From SYFT01 sp038918905 (GTDB lineage: Bacteria > Acidobacteriota > Vicinamibacteria > Vicinamibacterales > SCN-69-37): DNA of 64,000 nt. The stretch is from positions 98,514-162,513 of the forward strand of contig JBCKZS010000001.1 in NCBI GenBank assembly GCA_038918905.1. The letters run 5' to 3'. The notes below the pieces were generated by a model. It was given only the letters and a program-made list of their open reading frames with translations. It was not told where the DNA came from and searched no databases. This document shows positions 27,621 to 36,748 of this stretch, piece after piece. Within the stretch, counting starts at the first letter, position 1. The number at the start of each line of letters is the position of its first letter. The translations under genes were made by a program, and so were the position numbers.

Positions 27621-29810
27621 ATGCGTATCAAACTTCTTGCGTGGCTTTGTGTGGTGGGGGTGGCACCGGCGCTGATGGCCAGTCAGTGGCCCGAGTCGCG
27701 TGGGCTCCAGCGTGACGGCACGTCACCGGAACGCGACCTGCCGACGCAGTGGTCGCCGGCCGGCGAGAACCTGGCGTGGACGTTGCCCTTTGGCGGGCGT
27801 TCGACGCCCGTGATTTCCGGCGACCGGTTGTATCTGCAGACCGCGACGTCGGGTAACGTCTCGCTGACGCAGGAGCGGCTGGTGGCGGTGGACGTCAATT
27901 CCGGGCGGGTCCTCTGGGAACGACCGGTCAGCCAGTACCTGAGCGACGTCCCGCAGCACCGCGTGGCCTGGGCGTCACCCGCGGTGGATCCCCGGACGGG
28001 CCACATCTACATGTTCACGATTTCGGCGGAGCTGCTCGCGTTTTCCCCCGCGGGCGACGTGCTCTGGAAGCGGTCGCTCCCCGAGGAATACGGGGCGATC
28101 ACGACACACGGGGGCCGCACGACGTCGCCCATCATCGATGGCGACATGGTCATCCTCAACACCCTGCTGCAGGGGTGGGGCGACCTCGGCCGTCCGGGCA
28201 ATCGCTACTTTGCGTTCGACAAGACGACGGGCCAGACGATCTGGATCAGCGCGCCGCAAACGCGCCATTACGACACCAACTACTCGAGCCCGATCATCGC
28301 GACGGTCAACGGCACGCGGCAGATGATCGTCGGGGGCACCGACGGCGTGTTTCACGGGCTGAAGGTGAACACCGGGCAACCCGTGTGGAGCCTGGAAGTC
28401 AGCAAGCGCGCGATTCTCAACAGCGCCCTGTTCCGCGACAACACGGTGTACATCGCGCACGGCGAAGAAAACATGGACACCACCGAGATGGGCATGGTGG
28501 CGGCCTTCGATCCCACGGGCACCGGCGCGCTGAGCGGCGCGGCGGTCAAGTGGAAGACGCACGGCTTCATGCCCACGTTTGCCTCGCCGGTGCTCGACGG
28601 TGACCGCCTGTACGCCATCGATAACAGCGCGATCCTCGCCGCCTTTGACCTGAAGACGGGGCGGGAGCTCTGGAAGAAGACGCTGGGCACGCTGCAGAAG
28701 GGCTCGCCGATCCTCGCCGACGGCAGACTCTACGTCGGCACCGAAAACGGCAAGTTCTACATTCTGCGTCCGAGCGCGACCGGCGTCGAGATTCTCGACG
28801 AGGATCTGCTCGGCACGCCCGAGGAGCCCGAGCCAATCCTGGCGGCACCGGCCATCGCCAACGGCCGCGTGTACGTCGTGTCAATGGAACGGCTCTACGC
28901 GATCGGACCGAAGCAGGCGCGGGCCGCCACACCAGCCCCGGCCCCGGCAGCCCCGGCCCCATCAGCCAGCGCGCCGGCAGCCGTGCAGGTGTTTCCGTAC
29001 GAAGCGCTCCTGGATCCCGGTCAGACGCAGGCGTTCCGGCTCCGCCTCTACGACGCCGCCGGACACTTCATCCGCGAAGCGCCCGCCAGCGAAGCGCAGT
29101 GGTCCGTGGATCAGTTGCCGGGCACGGTCGGGGCCGACGGCCGCTACGTGGCGCCCGCCGCCGGCGCGGCGGGATATGTGAAGGCCACGATCGGCACCCT
29201 CACGGGCCAGGCGCGCGTGCGTGTCATCCCGGCACTGCCGTGGTCGTACGACTTCGAAAACCTGAAGACCATTCCCTCGTGGTGGACCTCGAACCTGAAA
29301 GTTCTGCCACGCGACCTCGACGGCAACGGCATCATCGTCCGGCCACGCGACGAGACCGTGGGCCGGCGCACGAAACTTCTGATGGGACGCCCCGAGTGGT
29401 CGGATTACACCGTCGAGGTGGATGTGCGCGGCATCGAGATGCGGCGCCAGCGGGGCGACGTCGGTGTCATCAACCAGCGCTACGTCATGATGATGTTTGG
29501 CAACAACCAGGAGATTCAATTGCAGCCGTGGCAGGCCGCCAACGAGATGACGGTGAGCGTCGAGAACTTCCCGTGGCCGCTCGACACGTGGTATCGCATG
29601 AAGCTGCGGGTTGCGAACCGGCCTGACGGCACGACGCTCGTGCAGGGCAAGGTGTGGCCGGCGGCGGATCCTGAACCGGCGGCGTGGACCATCGAGAAGG
29701 TGGACCGGATTCCGCATCGCGCGGGCGCGCCCGGCCTGTACGGCGACGGCATCGCTGATGTGTTCTTCGACAATTTCAAGGTCTATCGAAACCAGCAGGA
29801 TCTCCGATGA
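27621..29810 (+). CDS. Secreted PQQ-like beta-propeller protein with C-terminal jelly-roll-like domain
   Basis: 729 residues. Signal peptide about 1-20 (ALMASQ). Residues about 22-430 form an eight-bladed-type PQQ-like propeller: WPESRGLQRDG, repeated GxxxWxxPL/ASPxxxG blades such as GQTIWISAPQTRHYDTNYSS and GRELWKKTLGTLQKGSP. A Pro/Ala-rich linker (about 436-455) leads to a C-terminal region (about 520-729) with WSYDFENLKTIPSWW and DYTVEVDVRGIEMRR, resembling a concanavalin/DUF1080-like fold that often binds glycans. No quinoprotein dehydrogenase signature (paired Cys, catalytic Asp set) is evident, so a binding rather than oxidising role is likely. It overlaps the next propeller gene by 4 bases. 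Confidence 0.85.
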   Translation: MRIKLLAWLCVVGVAPALMASQWPESRGLQRDGTSPERDLPTQWSPAGENLAWTLPFGGRSTPVISGDRLYLQTATSGNVSLTQERLVAVDVNSGRVLWERPVSQYLSDVPQHRVAWASPAVDPRTGHIYMFTISAELLAFSPAGDVLWKRSLPEEYGAITTHGGRTTSPIIDGDMVILNTLLQGWGDLGRPGNRYFAFDKTTGQTIWISAPQTRHYDTNYSSPIIATVNGTRQMIVGGTDGVFHGLKVNTGQPVWSLEVSKRAILNSALFRDNTVYIAHGEENMDTTEMGMVAAFDPTGTGALSGAAVKWKTHGFMPTFASPVLDGDRLYAIDNSAILAAFDLKTGRELWKKTLGTLQKGSPILADGRLYVGTENGKFYILRPSATGVEILDEDLLGTPEEPEPILAAPAIANGRVYVVSMERLYAIGPKQARAATPAPAPAAPAPSASAPAAVQVFPYEALLDPGQTQAFRLRLYDAAGHFIREAPASEAQWSVDQLPGTVGADGRYVAPAAGAAGYVKATIGTLTGQARVRVIPALPWSYDFENLKTIPSWWTSNLKVLPRDLDGNGIIVRPRDETVGRRTKLLMGRPEWSDYTVEVDVRGIEMRRQRGDVGVINQRYVMMMFGNNQEIQLQPWQAANEMTVSVENFPWPLDTWYRMKLRVANRPDGTTLVQGKVWPAADPEPAAWTIEKVDRIPHRAGAPGLYGDGIADVFFDNFKVYRNQQDLR

Positions 29811-31243
29811 AGAAGCTTGTGCTCGTCTGTGTGTGTGTGCTGGCCGTGTCGGCCAGCGGGTCCGGTGCCGGCAAAGGCGTCACGGAATGGCCGATGTGGG
29901 GCGGGGCCCCCAACCGCAACATGGTGTCGGACGCAACGGGCCTGCCGACGACCTGGGACGTGAAGACCGGCCAGAACATCAAGTGGGTGGCGGCGCTGGG
30001 CTCGCAGAGTTACGGCAACCCGGTCGTGGCGGGCGGCGTCGTGCTGCTCGGGACGAACAACGAAGCGGTGCGCGATCCGAACCAGGCCGGGGACCGCGGC
30101 GTGCTGATGGCGTTCCGTGAGTCGAACGGCGAGTTCCTGTGGCAGGCGACATACGAAAAGCTGCTGTCGGGCCGCGCCAACGACTGGCCGTTCCAGGGCA
30201 TTGCGTCCTCGCCGCTGGTCTTGAATGACATCGCCTATTTCGTCACCAACCGCGGGGTCGTCGTCGCGGTGGATATCCACGGGTTCCACGACGGCGTGAA
30301 CAACGGCCCGTTCAAGGACGAGAAACTCACCGGCACACACGACCCGGACGTGATCTGGCAGTTCGACATGATGGAAGAGGTCGGGGCGTTCCCGCACAAC
30401 CTCGCGAACTCCTCACCGAACTACTTCGAGAACCTGCTCTATGTCTCGACCGGCAACGGCCAGGACGAAAGCCACGTCAACATCCCCTCGCCCAGGGCGC
30501 CCGCGATCATTGCGCTCGATCGCACGACCGGGGCGCTCGTGTGGGAGGACGCGTCGCCCGGCGACAGGATTCTGCACGGCCAGTGGTCCACGCCCACCGT
30601 GGCGACCATCGACGGTGTGGTGCAGGTGATCCACGGCCAGGGTGACGGCTGGGTTCGCGGGTACGAAGCCAGGACCGGCAGGAAGCTCTGGGAGTTCGAC
30701 ACCAACCCGAAAAACTCGGTCTGGCCGAAAACGCGCAACGAGATCATCGCCACACCGGTCGTCGTCGGCAACGTCGTCTACCTCGCCAACGGCCAGGATC
30801 CGGAGCACGGGGAAGGCATCGGCCATCTCTACGCGATCGACGCCACCAGGCGCGGCGACATTACGGAGAGCGGACGCCTGTGGCACTACGGGAAGATCCG
30901 CCGCAGCATCTCGACCGCGGCGATCAAGGACGGGTTGATGTACTACCCCGACTTCTCGGGTTTCCTGCACTGCATCGACATCAAGACGGGCCAGGCGGTG
31001 TGGGTGCACGACATGTTCGCCGCGATGTGGAGTTCGGCGCTCATCGTCGACGGCAAGGTGTATCTCGGCGACGAGGACGGTGACATGACGATCTTCGCAC
31101 ACGGCCGCGAGAAGAAGGTCATCAACGAACTCAACATGGGCAGCTCGGTGTACTCCACGGTCGTGACCGCCAATGGCGCCATGTTCGTCATGACCCGCAA
31201 CAACCTCTACGCCATCCAGGAAGGCGCCAGGAGCGCGCGGTGA
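29807..31243 (+). CDS. Secreted PQQ-like beta-propeller protein
   Basis: 478 residues. Signal peptide about 1-20. Propeller repeats: WPMWGGAPNRNMVS near the mature N-terminus, GEFLWQATYEKLLSG, ASSPLVLNDIAYFVTNRG, GALVWEDASPGDRI, GRKLWEFDTNPKNSVW, GQAVWVHDMFAAMWSS and DGKVYLGDEDGDMT. It contains an NxxNxxSSPNYFENLLYVSTGNG block typical of this secreted family. The start ATGA overlaps the stop of the preceding propeller gene and its stop overlaps the start of the next, so all three are translationally coupled. Likely periplasmic; ligand unknown. Confidence 0.85.
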   Translation: MKKLVLVCVCVLAVSASGSGAGKGVTEWPMWGGAPNRNMVSDATGLPTTWDVKTGQNIKWVAALGSQSYGNPVVAGGVVLLGTNNEAVRDPNQAGDRGVLMAFRESNGEFLWQATYEKLLSGRANDWPFQGIASSPLVLNDIAYFVTNRGVVVAVDIHGFHDGVNNGPFKDEKLTGTHDPDVIWQFDMMEEVGAFPHNLANSSPNYFENLLYVSTGNGQDESHVNIPSPRAPAIIALDRTTGALVWEDASPGDRILHGQWSTPTVATIDGVVQVIHGQGDGWVRGYEARTGRKLWEFDTNPKNSVWPKTRNEIIATPVVVGNVVYLANGQDPEHGEGIGHLYAIDATRRGDITESGRLWHYGKIRRSISTAAIKDGLMYYPDFSGFLHCIDIKTGQAVWVHDMFAAMWSSALIVDGKVYLGDEDGDMTIFAHGREKKVINELNMGSSVYSTVVTANGAMFVMTRNNLYAIQEGARSAR

Positions 31244-32424
31244 TGCGTGGCGTCAGCAAGCCGTATGCAGGGCGGGGCTTCACCACGCCCTGCATTCATG
31301 TCTTCGGCTGGTGTGTGGTGGTGTTGGTGGTGTCGAGCGCAGGCGTCTTTCGGCCCGCGACGCTGGCACAGACACCCGCGGCGTGGCCGCAGTTCCGTAA
31401 CACCCCGGCCCTGACGGGTGTCGCGACGACGGCACTGCCAGCGCCGCTGCGCCTCCAGTGGACGTTTGACGCCGGTTCGGCGGTCGAGTCGTCGGCGGCG
31501 ATCGTTGCGGGTGTGGTGTATGTGGGCGCGATGGATGGGCGCCTGCTCGCGATCGACGCGGCGACCGGCACACTGAAATGGGCCTACCAGGCGGTGTCGG
31601 ACGACTATGGCATCGGCGAGTCGTCACCGGCGGTCGCGAACGGGCTGGTCTACATCGGCGATCTCTCGGGCGTCCTGCACGCGGTGGACATCGCCACCGG
31701 CAAGGTACGCTGGACCTACAAGACCCAGTCCGAGATCAAGTCATCCCCCGTCGTGGCGGGCGACACAGTGCTCATCGGGTCGTACGACGGACACCTCTAC
31801 GGCCTGAACGCCGCGTCGGGCGCCTTCCTCTGGAAGGCGTCCACCGACAACTACGTCCACGCCACGCCGGCCCTCTGGAACGGGGTCGCCTACTTCGGCG
31901 GCTGCGACGAGATCTTTCACGGTGTCCGTGTCAGCGACGGCGCGAAGGTGGTCTCGATGAACACCGGGGCCTACACGGCGGCCTCACCCGCCATCGCCGA
32001 CGGCGTCGCCTATTACGGCACGTTCGCCAACGAAGTCGTGGCCGTGGACATTGCGGCGAAGAAGGTGAAGTGGCGGTTTCTGGATCCCGACCGTCAGTTC
32101 CCGTTCTACTCGTCGGCCGCGCTGTCGAACGGCGTGATGGTGCTGGGCGGGCGCGACAAGAACGTGCGCGCCCTCGACATGGCCACCGGCAAGGAGCGCT
32201 GGGTTTTTGCCACGCGCGCCCGCGTCGAGTCGTCCCCGGCCATCGCCGGCTCCAGCGTCATCGTCGGCTCCAGCGACGGGAAGCTCTACGTCCTTGACCT
32301 CAATTCCGGGAAGAAACTCTGGGAGTTCGACGCGGCGGCGCCGATTTCGGCGTCTCCGGCCGTGGCTGGTGGACGCATTGTGGTCGGCGACGGTGACGGA
32401 CGCATTTATTCAATTGGCCGATAA
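31243..32424 (+). CDS. Secreted PQQ-like beta-propeller protein, third of the operon
   Basis: 393 residues from ATG at 31243 (TGATG overlap with the previous stop; GTG at 31240 is an alternative). The hydrophobic segment at about 22-40 (VVVLVVSSAGVF) acts as signal or anchor. The propeller starts at WPQFRNTPALTGV and contains eight regular blades: GTLKWAYQAVSDD, GKVRWTYKTQSEIKSSP, GAFLWKASTDNYVHATP, AKKVKWRFLDPDRQF, GKERWVFATRARVESSP and GKKLWEFDAAAPISASP. The blades are unusually even, similar to the outer-membrane assembly lipoprotein BamB or to dehydrogenase propellers without cofactor sites. Co-transcribed with the two genes above. Confidence 0.85.
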   Translation: MRGVSKPYAGRGFTTPCIHVFGWCVVVLVVSSAGVFRPATLAQTPAAWPQFRNTPALTGVATTALPAPLRLQWTFDAGSAVESSAAIVAGVVYVGAMDGRLLAIDAATGTLKWAYQAVSDDYGIGESSPAVANGLVYIGDLSGVLHAVDIATGKVRWTYKTQSEIKSSPVVAGDTVLIGSYDGHLYGLNAASGAFLWKASTDNYVHATPALWNGVAYFGGCDEIFHGVRVSDGAKVVSMNTGAYTAASPAIADGVAYYGTFANEVVAVDIAAKKVKWRFLDPDRQFPFYSSAALSNGVMVLGGRDKNVRALDMATGKERWVFATRARVESSPAIAGSSVIVGSSDGKLYVLDLNSGKKLWEFDAAAPISASPAVAGGRIVVGDGDGRIYSIGR

Positions 32425-32435
32425 ACCAACCGCGT

Positions 32436-32966
32436 TCACGCGTTGACGCCGCGGCGGCCTCCGCGCATTGTCAACGCGGTGAGACCTGGCGCCCACGCGA
32501 GTGTCCAGGCGGCGAGGTGCCACACGTAGTTGCGTCCGTCTGCCGGAGCCCTGTCCGTCCAGATGCCCGAGACCAGATAAAACGCCGCGCCGCTGGCGAC
32601 CGCGGCGATCAGTCCGCGCACGAGCCACTCACGAAACACCAGGGCGCGCTCCACCAGCCACGCGTTCACCCAGGCCAGCACGACCCACATGAACGCCCAC
32701 GCGGCGATGAGTCCTCCGAGGTAGCCCAGCGTGCCGGTCACCGCGTAGAAGCCCAACGCGCCCGCCACGCCAGCGCCGATACCGCCGAGCGCGCCGCGCC
32801 AGAGCGAGCCCGCCGCGTGCCCCAGCACGACACCGACGGCCAGCAGCAGCAGGGCCCCGTGCAGGATGCCGTGGAACGTGGTGTGGCGGACCCCGTACTC
32901 AAACCAGATGAAGTCGCCCAGCGTGGCCACGAACGCCACGAACACGGGCCGCAACAGATAGGCCAT
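32436..32966 (-). CDS. Small integral membrane protein of unknown function
   Basis: 176 residues with five or six hydrophobic helices: LRPVFVAFVATLGDFIWF, LHGALLLLAVGVVLGH, GALGGIGAGVAGALGFYA, YLGGLIAAWAFMWVVLAWV, LIAAVASGAAFYLV and WHLAAWTLAWAPGLTAL. I do not recognise a family. It lies convergent to the propeller operon with only 11 bases between stops, and shares orientation with the ABA4-like gene at 33015. Confidence 0.6.
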   Translation of the reverse strand: MAYLLRPVFVAFVATLGDFIWFEYGVRHTTFHGILHGALLLLAVGVVLGHAAGSLWRGALGGIGAGVAGALGFYAVTGTLGYLGGLIAAWAFMWVVLAWVNAWLVERALVFREWLVRGLIAAVASGAAFYLVSGIWTDRAPADGRNYVWHLAAWTLAWAPGLTALTMRGGRRGVNA

Positions 32967-33014
32967 GGCGAAAGAGGTTACCAGCGGATGGGCCGGCTGC
33001 AGAGTCCCGCGCGG

Positions 33015-33506
33015 TCAGGGCCGGCCGCGCGGTGGTTCAGGGCTTCGCGTGGGGACGCGGACCCGGTGCGACATCGGCGGCTCAACGCCCGGCAGCTTCC
33101 GCACGACCGCGGCTCTGACGATGAAGTACGCGAGGAGACCGATGGGACCCACCATAAACGTCAGGGCGAGACACGGCAGGACGACCAGGTGCGGCACTTC
33201 GAGGCGCTGCGCGTCCCTCACCTCCCAGGCACCGACGAACAGGTCGAACGCGAGGTAGTGCACCCACCCGGCCAGCAGCAACCACTCGTTCTGGAACATG
33301 CGGCCCACGGCCTCGATCGAGGTGAACCCGCCGGAGACCCGCCCCACATCCGACACCATCACCGCCAGATAGACCAGGGACAGCGCCCCGGGGATGACGT
33401 ACGCCGCCAGGATGCGGGTCCACTTCCACGCCGGAAGGACGGCGAGGAGCGCCCAGCCCGGCAGCACGGCCAGGTTGCAGTACAAAAAGAGGTCGGAGAC
33501 GGTCAA
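33015..33506 (-). CDS. ABA4-like (DUF4281) membrane protein
   Basis: 163 residues, with TTG as probable start at 33506. Four membrane segments: FLYCNLAVLPGWALLAVL, YVIPGALSLVYLAVMV, WLLLAGWVHYLAFDLFVG and LVVLPCLALTFMVGPIGLLAYFIV. The block LAFDLFVGAWEVRDAQRL plus the following hydrophobic region is the signature of the ABA4-like family, named from a plant protein needed for neoxanthin formation; its bacterial function is unknown. Start choice is weak because no ribosome-binding site is obvious. Confidence 0.7.
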   Translation of the reverse strand: MTVSDLFLYCNLAVLPGWALLAVLPAWKWTRILAAYVIPGALSLVYLAVMVSDVGRVSGGFTSIEAVGRMFQNEWLLLAGWVHYLAFDLFVGAWEVRDAQRLEVPHLVVLPCLALTFMVGPIGLLAYFIVRAAVVRKLPGVEPPMSHRVRVPTRSPEPPRGRP

Positions 33507-33570
33507 AGGAAACGCGAGGCGTGTTCAGAAAGTATAGTCACAGGACGACATGTTTCCCAGGAGTGTCCCC

Positions 33571-36500
33571 ATGAAGATCCGATTGGTCACGTTGATGTCC
33601 GTTATCGGCCTGCTGGCAGCGCCCGCGGTCTGGGCGCAGACCACCGCCACACTGGCTGGCGTCGTGCAGGACGCCTCAGGGGGGGTGTTGCCGGGCGCGC
33701 AGGTCGTGGTTCGCCAGATCAGCACGGAAGCCGTCAGACGGACGATCACGGACGCTGAGGGCCGGTTCACGCTGGCGGGTCTGGCGGCCGGCGACTACGA
33801 GGTGCGGTCGGAGCTGTCGGGATTCCGGCCGCTCGTGCGATCGGGCGTCGGCCTGACGGTCGGCGAGAACGCGTCATTGACCCTGGTCCTTCAAGTCGGC
33901 GCGGCCGAAGCGGTCACGGTGAGCGCGGCCGCGTCGCAGGTCAACACCCGGTCCGCCGAACTGAGTTATCTCGTGGACCAGCGCACGATGGCGCACATTC
34001 CAGTGAACGGCCGCAATTACACCGACCTGATGTCGTTGCTGCCCGGCGTCACGCCCTTCCCGCACCGTGACAACGGTTCGGTGGTCGCCCATGGTCTGGC
34101 CATGAGTGTCAACGGCCAGGACCCGCGCGCCAACGTGTATCTGCTCGACGGCACGCTGCTCAACGACTTCACGAACAGCCCTGCCGGCTCGGCCGCGGGC
34201 ACCGCGCTCGGCATGGATACGGTGCAGGAGTTCCGGCTGGAGTCGAACACGTACAGCGCGGAGTACGGCCGCAACATCGGCGGCCAGATCAACGCGATCA
34301 CCAAGTCGGGCACCAACCGGCTGGCGGGCAGCGTCTTCGAGTTTCACCGCAACGACACGCTCGACGCCCGCAACTACTTCGACGTCGGCGACAAACCCGA
34401 TTTCATGCGCAACCAGTTCGGCGGCACTGCCGGGGGCCCGTTTCGTCGCGATCGCGTCTTCTTCTTCGCCGGGTATGAGGCCCTTCGCGAAACGCTCGGC
34501 CGCACGATCGTCACCACCGTGCCCGACGACAACGCGCGGCTGGGCCTGCTGCCCGGAGGGGTGACGATTCCCATCCACCCGGCCGTGCTCCCGTACCTGC
34601 AGGAGTTCCCACGCGCCAACGGCGACAACCTCGGGGGTGGTCTTGCGCGATTCACGTTCCCATTCGACCAGCGGCTGGACCAGCACTTTGTGCAGGGACG
34701 TCTGGACGCCGTGCTCGGCAACGGCGCGCAGATTTTCGGGCGCTACACGTTTGACAACGCGGAGCAGCGGTTGCCGACCGACTATCCGCAGTTCCCGCGA
34801 TCGTTTGTCTCGCGCAATCAGTTCGTGACCGCGGAGTACCGCCAGGCACTGTGGTCCACGGTGTTTCACACCGTGCGACTCGGCTACAGTCGCACGCGCA
34901 TCGGGCAGGCCGTGGAGGCCAACACCACACAACCCGTCAGTGTGTTTGTGCCAGGTCGTGCCATGATGGGCGCGATCGACATCGGGGGCCTGCCTCGCTT
35001 CGGCCCCCAGTTGTCCGCCAACGTGCGGCTCAACCAGGACGTGTTCAGCCTGCAATACGACCTCACCCAGTCGCGCGGCCGTCACTTCCTCAAAGCTGGC
35101 GTGCTCGCGGAACACTACATCTCGGATGAGTTCAATCCGACCTTCAGCCTGGGCGTCTTCCGGTTCGCGAACCTCGCGGCCTTCCTGCGCAACACGCCGG
35201 TCCAGTTCATCGGCCTGACGCCCCAGGGCGACCTCAATCGTCGCTGGCCCTTCACGGTGTTTGGCGTCTACGTGCAGGACAACGTGCACCTCACGCCGCG
35301 ACTGACGGTCAACCTGGGTCTGCGCCTGGAAGGGTCCACGATGCCCATCGACGAGGGAGGCCGCGACGTGAACATGCGCGACCTGCTGGCGTCAGCACCG
35401 ACACCGGGCCCCCTCTACGACAACCCGGCGCCGACCGTCTCACCGCGCCTGGGCGTCGTCTGGAATGTGCGCGGCGATGGCCGCACGTCGATTCGCGCGG
35501 GGTACGGGCTCTACTTCAACACCAACAACCACCAGAACCTGATCGTGACGGTGACCAACCCGCCCGCCAATCCACGCGTGATTATTCCGAATCCGACGTT
35601 CCCGGTGCCGCCCTTCGAACGCGGCATCGGCATCTCCGTGCGTCCGATTCAGTACGACATCGAGCTGCCGCGCGTCCACATGTGGAACACGAACGTGCAG
35701 CAGGAATTCTTCCACGACTGGGTCGTCACGCTCGGGTACGCCGGCTCGCGCGGCAGACACCTCTGGCGTAACGCGGACGTCAACGTCCCGACACCGACGA
35801 GACTGCCCGACGGCACGCTGTTTTATCCAGCCGGCCTGCCGCGGCCCAACACCCACTTCTCCGCCATCGAGCTCAAGTCGAGCAGCGGCGACTCCTGGTA
35901 CCACGCGCTCCTCGTCGAACTGAAGAAGCGGTGGAGCCACGGCCTGCAGGTGCAGTCGTCGTACACATGGTCGAAGTCGGAAGACACGACGCAGAACTCG
36001 ACGTTTTTCTCGGACTCCACGACGGCGACGACCTCGGCGATGCCGGAGTTCATCAGGGACTACAACACGGGGTTGTCGGACTTTCACGCCGCGCACAACT
36101 GGGTGACCAATTTTGTCTGGGAGCCGTTCCGCGGCTGGCGCGTCTCGGCCGTCGCGCGGATGCGCAGCGGCAGTCCGCTGACGCCGTTCGTGCAGACGAA
36201 CCGATCACGGTCGTTGTGGTCGCCGTCGCTCGGTCCCGGGACGGGACCCGACCGGCCCAGCTACGCGCCCGGTCGAGGACCGGAGAACGCCGTGACGGGC
36301 GATCCGGCGCGGTGGTTCGACCCGACGGCGTTTGTTCTGCAGCCGGCGGGCACGTTCGGCAACGTCGGTCGCAACGAGCTTATCGGTCCCGACCTGCGCA
36401 CGGTGGACCTGGCACTGAGCAGGATCTTCACGCTCAACCGCCTCTCCGCCGGGCGAGGCCGTCTCGAGCTACGCGCCGAGGTGTTCAACGTGTTCAACCG

Positions 36501-36639
36501 CGCCAACTTCGGCCCGCCCTCGCTGGTCGCCTTCGGCGGCACCGTCGACAACGAAACGCCGCTCGCGTCGTTCGGACAAATCCGCACCACGATTACCTCG
36601 GCCCGACAGGCGCAGCTCGGAATTCGGGTGAGCTTCTAG
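33571..36639 (+). CDS. Oar-type TonB-dependent outer-membrane receptor
   Basis: 1022 residues starting MKIRLVTLMSVIGLL at 33571, preceded by AGGAG (33557-33561); an upstream ATG at 33550 adds seven residues. Signal peptide to about 22 (VWAQT). Carboxypeptidase-regulatory-like domain about 24-105 (GVVQDASGGVLPGAQVVVRQ; GRFTLAGLAAGDYEVRSELS). Plug about 115-230: IPVNGRNYTDLMSLLPGV, YLLDGTLLNDFTNSP, MDTVQEFRLESNTYSAEYGR and GGQINAITKSGTN. The long beta-barrel ends in RQAQLGIRVSF. It probably imports or secretes a bulky substrate with TonB energy. The DUF5916-like barrel gene follows 110 bases later on the same strand, a common pairing in this phylum. Confidence 0.88.
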   Translation: MKIRLVTLMSVIGLLAAPAVWAQTTATLAGVVQDASGGVLPGAQVVVRQISTEAVRRTITDAEGRFTLAGLAAGDYEVRSELSGFRPLVRSGVGLTVGENASLTLVLQVGAAEAVTVSAAASQVNTRSAELSYLVDQRTMAHIPVNGRNYTDLMSLLPGVTPFPHRDNGSVVAHGLAMSVNGQDPRANVYLLDGTLLNDFTNSPAGSAAGTALGMDTVQEFRLESNTYSAEYGRNIGGQINAITKSGTNRLAGSVFEFHRNDTLDARNYFDVGDKPDFMRNQFGGTAGGPFRRDRVFFFAGYEALRETLGRTIVTTVPDDNARLGLLPGGVTIPIHPAVLPYLQEFPRANGDNLGGGLARFTFPFDQRLDQHFVQGRLDAVLGNGAQIFGRYTFDNAEQRLPTDYPQFPRSFVSRNQFVTAEYRQALWSTVFHTVRLGYSRTRIGQAVEANTTQPVSVFVPGRAMMGAIDIGGLPRFGPQLSANVRLNQDVFSLQYDLTQSRGRHFLKAGVLAEHYISDEFNPTFSLGVFRFANLAAFLRNTPVQFIGLTPQGDLNRRWPFTVFGVYVQDNVHLTPRLTVNLGLRLEGSTMPIDEGGRDVNMRDLLASAPTPGPLYDNPAPTVSPRLGVVWNVRGDGRTSIRAGYGLYFNTNNHQNLIVTVTNPPANPRVIIPNPTFPVPPFERGIGISVRPIQYDIELPRVHMWNTNVQQEFFHDWVVTLGYAGSRGRHLWRNADVNVPTPTRLPDGTLFYPAGLPRPNTHFSAIELKSSSGDSWYHALLVELKKRWSHGLQVQSSYTWSKSEDTTQNSTFFSDSTTATTSAMPEFIRDYNTGLSDFHAAHNWVTNFVWEPFRGWRVSAVARMRSGSPLTPFVQTNRSRSLWSPSLGPGTGPDRPSYAPGRGPENAVTGDPARWFDPTAFVLQPAGTFGNVGRNELIGPDLRTVDLALSRIFTLNRLSAGRGRLELRAEVFNVFNRANFGPPSLVAFGGTVDNETPLASFGQIRTTITSARQAQLGIRVSF

Positions 36640-36748
36640 CCGGGAAACGCCATGAACGGCCGGCGGTGAAGACGATATTTGGACCCGGCCATTGGCAACA
36701 AAGACCAGCGACGCGTCGTAATGTTCGCAGCAGGAAGGGCGTGTCGTG

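Noticed and set aside
27621..32424. Alcohol or glucose dehydrogenases using PQQ
   Set aside because: Blades match PQQ-like propellers, but I see neither the catalytic Asp/Glu set nor the vicinal Cys pair of true quinoprotein dehydrogenases.
32517..33758. 413-codon open frame on the + strand
   Set aside because: It crosses two minus-strand membrane-protein genes and the 5' end of a receptor; composition is Arg/His/Gln-rich without a domain.
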